Of a DNA stretch of 6,106 nucleotides, positions 1 to 5,402 are shown one piece after another. The translations under genes were made by a program, and so were the position numbers. The stretch is from Chloroflexota bacterium (GTDB lineage Bacteria; Chloroflexota; Anaerolineae; 4572-78; J111), in assembly GCA_003695455.1 (NCBI GenBank), contig RFJF01000321.1, forward strand, positions 1-6,106, in the 5' to 3' direction. Position 1 is the first letter of the stretch, and every line of letters begins with the position of its first letter. The notes beneath the pieces are model-generated. The model searched no databases, was not told the origin of the DNA, and saw only the letters and a program-made list of their open reading frames with translations.

Positions 1-50
1 GGTTCAAGCAGCAAATGGCCGCCGCCGGTTTTGAAATTACCCGGGGGTAA
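1..50 (+). CDS. 3' end of an unidentified gene (partial, C-terminal 15 residues)
   Basis: The frame beginning at base 3 reads FKQQMAAAGFEITRG and stops at TAA (48-50). The gene enters from the left edge, so only its tail is visible. A tail of the form 'aaAGFEItr' is common at the C-terminus of class I SAM-dependent methyltransferases, but 15 residues cannot establish a family. Supporting its reality, the stop lies 5 bp before a strong hairpin terminator that the gene would share with the converging phosphodiesterase gene. The product is left unnamed. Confidence 0.5.
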   Translation, partial: FKQQMAAAGFEITRG

Positions 51-55
51 AAAAA

Positions 56-81
56 CAGGGCGATGAGAAATCATCGCCCTG
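56..81. terminator. Bidirectional rho-independent terminator
   Basis: A perfect 11-bp stem (CAGGGCGATGA, 56-66, pairing with 71-81) closes on a 4-base loop (67-70). Read leftward, the stem is followed by a run of seven T (complement of A49-A55), a strong U-tract for the phosphodiesterase gene. Read rightward, it is followed by GAAATTTT, a weaker tail for the gene ending at 50. It sits between two converging stop codons, as expected of a shared terminator. Confidence 0.9.
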
Positions 82-105
82 AAATTTTGTGCGGTTTGCG
101 GTTTA

Positions 106-1317
106 CTATTGTGTTTCTTCAAAAATGGCGGTTTGGGGAATACCGTCCCACCGTTCTGGTATGGGCAGACCCAGTGCGTACAGGGCGGTGGCGGCGGTAT
201 CGTAGGTGTTCAGTTCGCTGTTAAGGATAGTGCCCTGCCGTACACCCGGCCCGGCGGCAATCCAGGGGATGGTGCGGTCCAGCGGCGAATCATCGCCGTG
301 TCCTTTGCCGTGACCGCCGTGGTCGGCGGTAACAATCACCAGCGTGCTGTCTGTATAACCGTTGGCCTCAATGGCGGCCAAAACTTCGCCAATCAAGCCA
401 TCAACATACCCAATGGCGTAAAGCTGATTTTGTGACATCCAGCCAAAGGCGTGCCCCACCCGGTCGTTGTCGGGAAAATGAATAAAAAGAACGTTGGGCA
501 TGCCCTGGTTAATAAATTCTACGGCGTGCTCTTTAACTTCCAGGTCGTGGGTGTTGATTCCGTACAGGTCATCCACCGAATTTTCAATGTTGATATAATT
601 GAGCTTTTCTTTGCCAAAAACCATGCCGGTGGTCAACCCGGCGGCGTGGGCCTCGGTGAACAGCGTGGGGCCGTTCATCCCCGGCCAGCCAATGTAGGGC
701 AGACCCCACAAAATGCCGTGCTTTTCCGGCACCATGCCGGTGAGCATTGAAGCGTGGCTGATGAGCGTAATGCTGTTTTTGACGGTCTGGCCGTGTGGGT
801 TGTACACCCCGCGTTCTCTGAGGGCATCCAGATTGGGGGTGATTGCCGATTCCATTGCGTCTGGCCGCATCCCGTCAACTGAAATGATAACCACGTGCTC
901 AATATCTGATTGGGTAGCTGGAGCTGCAGGTACTTGAACTTCTTCAGCGACAGGCGCCGGTTCCGGTTGGGCAACGGTTTGTGCCACAGGAGCAGGTGCA
1001 GCGGGTTGGGCCGGTGTATCGGGGAAAAGTGAATGTGGCGGCGAAACCAGCGCTACCCCGGTATCCTCTTCCGGCGGCCGGTTTTTATCGGTGTGCGGAA
1101 AGAGAGGCTGGTTGGCAAAGGGATAAAGCTGGTCGGGTTTTGGGGCCGGGGCGGTACCGGTCCACGGGGCGGCAAATACAGTAGCGCCGCTGCCCAGTAC
1201 CAGGATTATCAGGGCAAAAATAATTGCCAGCAACTTGATGAATGGCGAATATGGTGTTTTGAAATGAATAGTTTTGGTCTTTTGAAAATCTGAACTTGTG
1301 CGCATTGGTCCGGTCAT
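106..1317 (-). CDS. Membrane-anchored/secreted type I phosphodiesterase / nucleotide pyrophosphatase family protein
   Basis: The 403-residue product belongs to the alkaline phosphatase superfamily, NPP (type I phosphodiesterase) branch: two-metal enzymes that hydrolyse phosphate mono- or diesters through a threonine or serine nucleophile. A basic N-terminus precedes one hydrophobic segment (about 29-50, ending VFAA), either a signal peptide or an uncleaved anchor. A Pro/Ala-rich linker (about 51-137) leads to the catalytic domain (about 140-403). Visible motifs: ISVDGMRPD with metal ligand D148; NSITLISH with probable nucleophile T184; DRVGH with ligands D285 and H289; ADHGGHGKGHG with D332, H333 and probably H340; then the typical PERWDGIP tail. 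The catalytic core should lie outside the cytoplasmic membrane. Tandem stops (TAG then TAA) end the gene. The first ATG is preferred because AAGGAG lies 11 nt upstream; an ATG four codons later would be too far away. The natural substrate cannot be told from sequence. Confidence 0.9.
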   Translation of the reverse strand: MTGPMRTSSDFQKTKTIHFKTPYSPFIKLLAIIFALIILVLGSGATVFAAPWTGTAPAPKPDQLYPFANQPLFPHTDKNRPPEEDTGVALVSPPHSLFPDTPAQPAAPAPVAQTVAQPEPAPVAEEVQVPAAPATQSDIEHVVIISVDGMRPDAMESAITPNLDALRERGVYNPHGQTVKNSITLISHASMLTGMVPEKHGILWGLPYIGWPGMNGPTLFTEAHAAGLTTGMVFGKEKLNYINIENSVDDLYGINTHDLEVKEHAVEFINQGMPNVLFIHFPDNDRVGHAFGWMSQNQLYAIGYVDGLIGEVLAAIEANGYTDSTLVIVTADHGGHGKGHGDDSPLDRTIPWIAAGPGVRQGTILNSELNTYDTAATALYALGLPIPERWDGIPQTAIFEETQ

Positions 1318-1328
1318 TGATCGGTATT

Positions 1329-1334
1329 CTCCTT
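1329..1334 (-). promoter_or_regulatory. Ribosome binding site of the phosphodiesterase gene
   Basis: On the minus strand AAGGAG lies 11 nt before the ATG at 1317. The spacing is slightly long, but it is the only good Shine-Dalgarno sequence nearby and fixes the first ATG as the start. Confidence 0.65.
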
Positions 1335-1590
1335 CGATTCGTCGTGTACTCGGTCTGGTCTTTTCGGCGTAAAAAATTTTTAACGAGGTTGCTCCATAAA
1401 AATCCTTTCAAAATCTGTTCCGCTTGCCAAACGGCAGAGCATGCCACATGCGTTGTTGCCGGTTATCATGGGCCATGTAAAAAATAGCATTTAAATCAAA
1501 ATTCGCGCCCAGTGTATGGATTTTTTTAAATGTGGCAAATTATGCCTATTAATATATGATGCAGTGTACAATAAATTTTACTTATTGATA

Positions 1591-1629
1591 AGTGACATTT
1601 GTCCTGTATCGCTTATAACAAATGTCACT
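1591..1629. repeat. Perfect 12-bp inverted repeat, operator-like
   Basis: AGTGACATTTGT (1591-1602) is repeated exactly inverted as ACAAATGTCACT (1618-1629), with a 15-bp spacer. Each arm also holds its own short palindrome (ACATTTGT and ACAAATGT), so the element may be two regulator half-sites or two full sites 27 bp apart. It frames promoter P1. No run of T follows it on either strand, so it is unlikely to be a terminator. The cognate regulator is unknown. Confidence 0.6.
1592..1619 (+). promoter_or_regulatory. Predicted sigma70-type promoter P1
   Basis: The -35 candidate GTGACA (1592-1597) and -10 candidate TATAAC (1614-1619) each match consensus at 5 of 6 positions and are 16 bp apart. 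A strongly AT-rich stretch lies just upstream and could act as an UP element. Transcription would start near 1626 and run toward the DUF1269 gene, leaving a leader of about 260 nt. The -35 lies in the left arm of a perfect inverted repeat and the -10 overlaps the right arm, which suggests control by a DNA-binding regulator. The match is by eye only. Confidence 0.45.
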
Positions 1630-1638
1630 ATTTATAGG

Positions 1639-1680
1639 AAAACCCGCCACAATCCTTCACTGACTCGCACCCCGGGTTTT
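1639..1680 (+). other. Potential 8-bp RNA hairpin in the leader of P1
   Basis: AAAACCCG (1639-1646) can pair with CGGGTTTT (1673-1680) across a 26-nt loop. It would form about 13 nt after the predicted P1 start site. The long loop makes it less certain than the neighbouring dyads; it may be part of a structured leader or a short transcript. Confidence 0.35.
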
Positions 1681-1745
1681 AGTGCAGGTGAATACTTTAA
1701 GTATCGGCAGGCTGTGTGCCCTCTTGAGGATGATTTAATGCTAAT

Positions 1746-1774
1746 TTGACGTAAAACGCAGGTCAATGTAACAT
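1746..1774 (+). promoter_or_regulatory. Possible second promoter P2 for the DUF1269 gene
   Basis: TTGACG (1746-1751, 5 of 6 to consensus) is followed 17 bp later by TAACAT (1769-1774, 4 of 6). A start near 1781 would give a leader of about 105 nt before the ATG at 1887. The element overlaps the dyad at 1754-1785, which could then be an operator. Evidence is weaker than for P1. Confidence 0.3.
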
Positions 1775-1785
1775 GACCTGCGTTT
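1754..1785. repeat. Perfect 12-bp dyad: operator or weak bidirectional terminator
   Basis: AAACGCAGGTCA (1754-1765) pairs exactly with TGACCTGCGTTT (1774-1785) across an 8-nt loop; positions 1766-1774 are themselves palindromic (ATGT-A-ACAT). As RNA it makes a stable hairpin, but the downstream T-run is only three long rightward and four leftward, so terminator strength would be modest. Its overlap with TTGACG/TAACAT hexamers also allows an operator role. Its arms are unrelated to the dyad at 1591-1629. Confidence 0.55.
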
Positions 1786-1886
1786 ATCCCTAACCATCTT
1801 CCGGCGGGGATGTCAGGCACAGCTGGAAATTTCGGGATTATTTATCGGTGTTACCCTATTAAAATCAATATACAAGGAGTAGTTTT

Positions 1887-2378
1887 ATGGCAAGTATTAC
1901 CGTACTCAAATTTGATTCTCCGCAGGGCGCGGAAAGTATGCTGGATGACATCAAACGATTGCACGCCCAGCACTTGATTGTGTTGCACGACGCGGCGATT
2001 GTCACTTGGGAAGCAGGCAAAAAGAAGCCCAAAACCCGGCAACTTCACAACCTGGCGGGCGCCGGCGCGCTGAACGGCGCGTTTTGGGGCATGTTGTTCG
2101 GCCTGATTTTCTTCATTCCCTTCTTTGGCCTGGCCATTGGCGCAGCGATGGGCGCGCTCACCGGCTCAATGGCCGATGTGGGCATTGATGACAACTTCAT
2201 CAAATCCGTCCGTGAAAAGGTTACCGAAGGCACGTCGGCCCTCTTCCTGATGACCAGCAACGCCGTGATGGACAAGGTTGCCGAGGAACTCAAAGGCGCC
2301 AAGTTCGAACTGATTGCCTCCAACCTGACCCACGAGCAGGAAGCCAAACTCAAAGAAGCTTTTGCCGAAGAAGAATAA
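1887..2378 (+). CDS. DUF1269 family membrane protein (COG4803-like)
   Basis: The 163-residue product matches the DUF1269 family, small proteins of unknown function often described as predicted membrane proteins. The order is typical: a short alpha/beta N-terminal part (1-50, 'ITVLKFDSPQGAESMLDDI'), a glycine- and alanine-rich hydrophobic hairpin (about 56-98, with GxxxG-like GALNGAFWGMLFG and GAAMGALTG), then the family signature 'DVGIDDNFIKSVRE' (97-110), 'GTSALFLM' (115-122) and a charged C-terminal helix ending in Glu residues. AAGGAG at 1874-1879, 7 nt before the ATG, supports the start. The gene stands alone: a long regulated-looking leader lies upstream and a strong terminator downstream. 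Members are sometimes annotated as stress or general membrane proteins; no biochemical role can be assigned here. Confidence 0.9.
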   Translation: MASITVLKFDSPQGAESMLDDIKRLHAQHLIVLHDAAIVTWEAGKKKPKTRQLHNLAGAGALNGAFWGMLFGLIFFIPFFGLAIGAAMGALTGSMADVGIDDNFIKSVREKVTEGTSALFLMTSNAVMDKVAEELKGAKFELIASNLTHEQEAKLKEAFAEEE

Positions 2379-2428
2379 ACACCGCGTTACAGCATGTGGC
2401 GTTTATCCTTTCAAAATATATTAAACCC

Positions 2429-2458
2429 ATCCGCCGGAACATTCCGGCGGATTTTTTT
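2429..2458 (+). terminator. Strong rho-independent terminator of the DUF1269 gene
   Basis: ATCCGCCGGA (2429-2438) pairs perfectly with TCCGGCGGAT (2443-2452) over the tetraloop ACAT, followed directly by a T-run through 2458. A weaker imperfect hairpin (2376-2405) overlaps the stop codon just upstream. The element isolates the DUF1269 gene from the operon that begins about 20 bp further on. Confidence 0.95.
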
Positions 2459-2475
2459 GACCCCATTTAATCCGT

Positions 2476-2504
2476 TTGAGAAGTGCCGCCGCTTGATGTA
2501 TAAT
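2476..2504 (+). promoter_or_regulatory. Near-consensus sigma70 promoter of the amidohydrolase-TPR-clpS operon
   Basis: TTGAGA (2476-2481, 5 of 6) and a perfect TATAAT (2499-2504) are separated by the optimal 17 bp. Initiation near 2511 gives a short leader of about 23 nt before the ATG at 2534. It lies just after the previous gene's terminator and no operator-like dyad is visible, so strong, largely constitutive expression is likely. Confidence 0.85.
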
Positions 2505-2533
2505 CGGCATATCCAATTTGCAACGAGGCAAAT

Positions 2534-3952
2534 ATGACAACCTTGCTGGTAAAAAATGCTGATATTTTAGTGACCATGAACGAATCCCGGCAGGAAATCC
2601 CTGGCGGGGCGATTCTGGCCGAAGATAACCGGATTGTGTGGGTGGGGCCAACCAGCAACCTTGACCGCTGGCTGGCCGAACAGCGGCCCGACCTGCACCG
2701 AAACGGCATTGACACGGTTATCAACGCTGCCGGCTGTGTGTTGCTGCCGGGGCTGGTCAACTGCCACCACCACCTGTACCAAACGCTCACCCGCACCATC
2801 GGCACGGGTGACGGCAAAATCCTGTTCGACTGGCTCAAGTTTCTCTACCCCATTTGGGCCGAACTGACCCCGGAAGCCGTCTACGTCAGCGCCAAAGTGG
2901 GCATTACAGAACTGGTGATGAGCGGTTGCACCACCGTGGCCGACCACCTGTACCTGTACCCCAACGGCAGTAAAATTGACGATGAAATCCGCGCCGCGCA
3001 GGAAGTGGGCGTGCGTTTTCATCCCACGCGGGGCAGCATCAGTCTGGGCGAAAGCCAGGACGGCCTGCCCCCAGACCGGGTCTGCGATTCCGAGCCGGAC
3101 ATCATCAAAGATTGCATCCGCGCCATTGAAACCTTCCACGACCCCGAACCGCTCTCGATGCTGCGGATTGGCGTGGCCCCCTGTTCGCCGTTCAGCGTTA
3201 CCACAGATTTGATGCGCGAATCGGCGGAACTGGCCCGCCAGTACCCGCTGGTCAACCTGCACACCCACCTGGCAGAAACCAAAGACGAAGACCGTTTTTG
3301 CCTGGAAATGTTTGGCAAGCGGCCCATTGATTACGCCGAATCGGTCAACTGGGCTGGCGAAGATGTCTGGTTTGCCCACATGGTGCATCCCAGTTCCGGC
3401 GATGTGGACTGGCTGGCCCGCACCCAATCCGGCGTGTGCCACTGCCCCAGCAGCAACATGATTTTGGCCTCCGGCATTGCCCCGGTGCGCGAGATGGTAG
3501 ACAAAGGCGTGCGCGTGGCGCTCGGGGTGGACGGCTCTGCCAGTAACGACGGCAACCACATGCTGGGCGAAGCGCGGCAAGCCATGCTGCTGCAGCGCGT
3601 CGGCTGGCCCGGGTTTGAGAGCCGCGCCGATCGCTTTACGGCCCGTGAGGCGCTGGAACTGGCTACGCTGGGCGGGGCGCGGGTTTTGCGCCGCAACGAC
3701 ATCGGCGTGCTGCAACCCGGCATGGCCGCCGATTTTGTGGCCTTCAGGGTAGATGACCTGCCCCACGCCGGCGGTTTGGCTGACCCGGTGGCCTCGCTGC
3801 TGACCTGCGCGCCGGGGCAGGTGTGGCTGTCGGTCATCAATGGTCGCCCGGTGGTGGAAGACGGTCACTTTCTGCCGTTTGAGCTGCCGCCGCTCATTGA
3901 AACCCACAACCGCATCAGCCGCCAGATGATGACGCGCGCCGGAGTGCTGTAA
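2534..3952 (+). CDS. Amidohydrolase, probable 8-oxoguanine deaminase (EC 3.5.4.32)
   Basis: The 472-residue product is a metal-dependent TRZ/ATZ-type amidohydrolase, close in length to known 8-oxoguanine deaminases (about 450). These cytosolic enzymes hydrolyse 8-oxoguanine to urate and ammonia, and some accept isocytosine-like rings. A small beta domain formed by both termini flanks a TIM barrel. Metal and catalytic residues are visible: HxH in PGLVNCHHH (H78, H80), H245 and acid E248 in HTHLAE, H282 in AHMVH, and D333 in GVDGSASND. Segments recalled from the 8-oxoguanine deaminase group are present: 'SGCTTVADHLYLYPNG' (130-145), 'TRGSISLGESQDGLPPD' (165-181) and 'HCPSSNMILASGIAPV' (303-318). 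Related guanine, cytosine and triazine hydrolases share the metal site but not this full set. GAGG lies 5 nt before the ATG. It is the first gene of an operon with the next two. Substrate assignment rests on remembered motifs, not a search. Confidence 0.85.
   Translation: MTTLLVKNADILVTMNESRQEIPGGAILAEDNRIVWVGPTSNLDRWLAEQRPDLHRNGIDTVINAAGCVLLPGLVNCHHHLYQTLTRTIGTGDGKILFDWLKFLYPIWAELTPEAVYVSAKVGITELVMSGCTTVADHLYLYPNGSKIDDEIRAAQEVGVRFHPTRGSISLGESQDGLPPDRVCDSEPDIIKDCIRAIETFHDPEPLSMLRIGVAPCSPFSVTTDLMRESAELARQYPLVNLHTHLAETKDEDRFCLEMFGKRPIDYAESVNWAGEDVWFAHMVHPSSGDVDWLARTQSGVCHCPSSNMILASGIAPVREMVDKGVRVALGVDGSASNDGNHMLGEARQAMLLQRVGWPGFESRADRFTAREALELATLGGARVLRRNDIGVLQPGMAADFVAFRVDDLPHAGGLADPVASLLTCAPGQVWLSVINGRPVVEDGHFLPFELPPLIETHNRISRQMMTRAGVL
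3941..3944 (+). promoter_or_regulatory. Ribosome binding site for the membrane TPR protein, inside the upstream gene
   Basis: GGAG within the last codons of the amidohydrolase gene lies 8 nt before the ATG at 3953, which directly follows the amidohydrolase stop TAA with no intervening base. This supports the chosen start and translational coupling. Confidence 0.7.
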
Positions 3953-4909
3953 ATGGCAACCAAGCTGGACTATGTGCAGGCCAAAAAACTGAACCCCGCC
4001 GATGAATTGCGGGCCACGTTGTCAATACTGGAAGATCGCCAGCCAATGCTGAAATCGCTCAGCGCCGGAGATGCGTTGGCGCTGTTGCAGGAAATGGACG
4101 CGGCCCACGCGCTGTTTGCCCAACTGGAGGCGGCAGGGGTTGATTTGTCATCGGAGCAGGGCCGGTTTGACTCAATTCAGGGCAAGGTCAGAAAACGCGC
4201 CGGAGCCATTCTCAGGGCGATTGGCGGCCCGGCGGCGCTGGCCGAACACCGGCGCGCGGCCCAACCCACCAACGAACAGTGGTGGTGGTTTTTGCAGGCG
4301 CTGGTAGCGGCCCGCAAACAGAAAATTGTGCGGCAGTTGCTCATCACCGGGGCGGTGGTACTGGCTGTATTGGGCGGGCTGTATGTGGCTTTCCAAACGG
4401 TGCTGGCCCCGTCGCCGGAGGCGGTAGCCCGGCTGGATGCTGAAAATCAGGCCATGGCCGCCTTTGACCAGGGAAATGTGGCGCAGGCGCTGGCAGAGGT
4501 GAACGAGGGGCTGGAGGTTGTGCCCAACGATTCCGGCTTGCTGCTGATGGCTGCCGTGTTCCACGAAATGCTGGGCCAAAACGACATCGCCGGGGAGTTG
4601 TTTGCGCAGGCCAGAGCCGCATCGGAAAATGAGGAGTTTTACCGGCTGGGCCGGGCGCAGGTCTATTTGCGAACCGGACAGGCCGCCAAAGTAGAAGCCG
4701 AAGCCCGGGCCGCGCTGGAAGCCAACCCCCAATCGGCGCGGGCGGCGCTGATGCTGGGCCAATCGCTGGAGGTGCAGGGGTTGCGGCAGGAGGCGGCGCA
4801 AGCCTACGAGCAGGCCAGTGAATTAGCGCAAGCCACCAACGAAAACGAGGTTTTTGTAATGGCTCGGCTGGCGTTGGGCCGGTTGATGGGCGGCGTAACC
4901 GGGCCGTAG
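3953..4909 (+). CDS. Single-pass membrane protein with C-terminal TPR repeats, function unknown
   Basis: The 318-residue product has three parts. Residues 1-125 are helical, charged and without a recognised family; they include a WWWF cluster (110-113) and a basic patch RKQKIVR (121-127). One transmembrane helix follows at about 129-150. Residues about 155-310 form roughly four TPR-like helical hairpins (for example 'AMAAFDQGNVAQALAEVNEGL', 'FYRLGRAQVYLRTGQAAKVEAEA', 'AALMLGQSLEVQGLRQEAAQAYEQA'), a protein-interaction scaffold. The basic residues before the helix predict an inside N-terminus and an extracytoplasmic TPR domain; no signal peptide is seen. The ATG abuts the amidohydrolase stop and clpS begins 33 bp after this stop, so all three are probably co-transcribed. 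It may organise a membrane complex, but no partner is indicated by the sequence. Confidence 0.85.
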   Translation: MATKLDYVQAKKLNPADELRATLSILEDRQPMLKSLSAGDALALLQEMDAAHALFAQLEAAGVDLSSEQGRFDSIQGKVRKRAGAILRAIGGPAALAEHRRAAQPTNEQWWWFLQALVAARKQKIVRQLLITGAVVLAVLGGLYVAFQTVLAPSPEAVARLDAENQAMAAFDQGNVAQALAEVNEGLEVVPNDSGLLLMAAVFHEMLGQNDIAGELFAQARAASENEEFYRLGRAQVYLRTGQAAKVEAEARAALEANPQSARAALMLGQSLEVQGLRQEAAQAYEQASELAQATNENEVFVMARLALGRLMGGVTGP

Positions 4910-4920
4910 AGTTGTGAGTT

Positions 4921-4948
4921 CGTAAATCGTAAATCGTAAATCATGAAT
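4921..4948 (+). repeat. Heptanucleotide tandem repeat (CGTAAAT)x3 plus one degenerate copy
   Basis: Three exact copies of CGTAAAT (4921-4941) are followed by a degenerate copy CATGAAT (4942-4948, two mismatches). The degenerate copy contains the clpS ATG, and the repeat occupies the position where a ribosome binding site would be. Each CGTAAAT copy carries a TAA; the one at 4937-4939 is in the clpS frame and blocks any earlier start. Copy-number change by slippage would alter the 5' leader. Confidence 0.9.
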
Positions 4949-5329
4949 GTTCAGACTGATATTGTAATTTTGCCCTCTGGATTCTGGAATCCACGCTTGT
5001 CGGCGTCAGACACAGACACCGACGTTGAAACCGATGCCGGCATTGACCTTGAATTTGTGGTGCAGGACGAAGAGGAACTGGAACGCCCCTACCGGGTCAT
5101 CATCCACAACGATGATGTGACCACGTTTGAGTTTGTGATCAACATTTTGGTGCTGGTGTTTGAATTGACGTTTGTGCGCGCCACGCACATTGCCTTTGAA
5201 ACGCACAACACCGGCGCCAGTTACGTCTGCACCCTGCCGCTGGAAGAGGCCAAAAGCAAGGTGTTCAAAGCCCAGTTTGCCGCCCGGCAGCAGGGTTTCC
5301 CCCTCACTTTCAGCATTGAACCGGAATAA
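4943..5329 (+). CDS. clpS: ATP-dependent Clp protease adaptor ClpS
   Basis: ClpS binds the N-domain of ClpA or ClpC and delivers N-degron substrates to ClpP. Residues 49-128 align without gaps to the E. coli core at an offset of 22: PYRVIIHNDDVTTFEFV (49-65), AKSKV (103-107) and FPLTFSIE (119-126). Conserved degron contacts are N56, D57, T60 and H88 (E. coli N34, D35, T38, H66). Pocket residues differ: F62 replaces gatekeeper M40, A84 replaces M62 and T87 replaces V65, while V65 and L121 are kept. An N-terminal extension (1-48) contains repeat-like DNA at codons 12-16 and an acidic stretch (22-46). At 128 residues it is longer than usual (about 100). No Shine-Dalgarno precedes the ATG and an in-frame TAA lies just upstream, so the start is the least certain part. 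No clpA or clpC gene is adjacent; it is probably the last gene of the operon. Confidence 0.92.
   Translation: MNVQTDIVILPSGFWNPRLSASDTDTDVETDAGIDLEFVVQDEEELERPYRVIIHNDDVTTFEFVINILVLVFELTFVRATHIAFETHNTGASYVCTLPLEEAKSKVFKAQFAARQQGFPLTFSIEPE
4977..4990 (+). repeat. Heptamer pair inside the clpS 5' coding region
   Basis: CTGGATT (4977-4983) and CTGGAAT (4984-4990) are adjacent 7-mers differing at one base. They match the 7-mers CGGGATT-CAGGAAT in the array after clpS at 12 of 14 bases. Positions 4979-4992 also form a 6-bp dyad (GGATTC-TG-GAATCC). This points to repeat DNA within the N-terminal extension. Confidence 0.6.
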
Positions 5330-5331
5330 AA

Positions 5332-5366
5332 CAGGAGTCAGGAGCCGGGATTCAGGAATCAGGAGA
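5332..5366 (+). repeat. Five-copy degenerate heptanucleotide array after clpS
   Basis: Five consecutive 7-bp units follow the clpS stop: CAGGAGT, CAGGAGC, CGGGATT, CAGGAAT and CAGGAGA. The consensus is roughly CAGGAGT. The array fills half of the 73-bp gap between convergent clpS and the TPR gene. No clear hairpin-plus-T-run terminator was found in that gap. Similar 7-bp intergenic arrays are known in cyanobacteria; their role is unclear. Confidence 0.85.
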
Positions 5367-5402
5367 TGTGCAACCGGCAAATCACTCTTCCCCTTTTCTC
5401 CA

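Larger units (their letters stand above)
1318..1886. other. Divergent intergenic region with an AT-rich island and several dyads; no convincing gene
   Basis: This 569-bp gap separates the leftward phosphodiesterase gene from the rightward DUF1269 gene. No open frame here looks coding: the longest plus-strand one (1516-1749) lacks a ribosome site and resembles no family. From about 1480 to 1640 the sequence is far richer in A and T than its surroundings. The region contains a promoter inside an inverted repeat (1591-1629), an 8-bp hairpin (1639-1680) and a 12-bp dyad (1754-1785). On the phosphodiesterase side there are small hairpins (1425-1436 and 1439-1451) and a five-codon frame MEQPR with an AAGG-type ribosome site (1397 down to 1380), within the likely leader. 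I could not assign a confident promoter to the phosphodiesterase gene. Confidence 0.7.

Noticed and set aside
1591..1629. Rho-independent terminator at the 1591-1629 inverted repeat
   Set aside because: The stem is AT-rich with a 15-nt loop and no T-run follows on either strand; an operator role fits better.
1516..1749. 77-codon plus-strand frame in the intergenic region
   Set aside because: No ribosome binding site precedes the ATG, it contains promoter P1 and the inverted repeat, and the product resembles no family.
2567..3907. 446-codon open frame antisense to the amidohydrolase gene
   Set aside because: It lies wholly opposite a gene with complete catalytic motifs, and its translation shows no recognisable domain. 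Long antisense frames are common in GC-rich genes with strong codon bias.
4172..4801. 209-codon minus-strand frame opposite the membrane TPR gene
   Set aside because: The plus-strand frame has a membrane helix, TPR pattern and operon placement; the antisense product has an Arg/Gln/His-rich composition typical of a shadow frame.
4921..5366. CRISPR-like array around clpS
   Set aside because: The units are 7 bp, directly adjacent and without spacers; they are simple tandem repeats.
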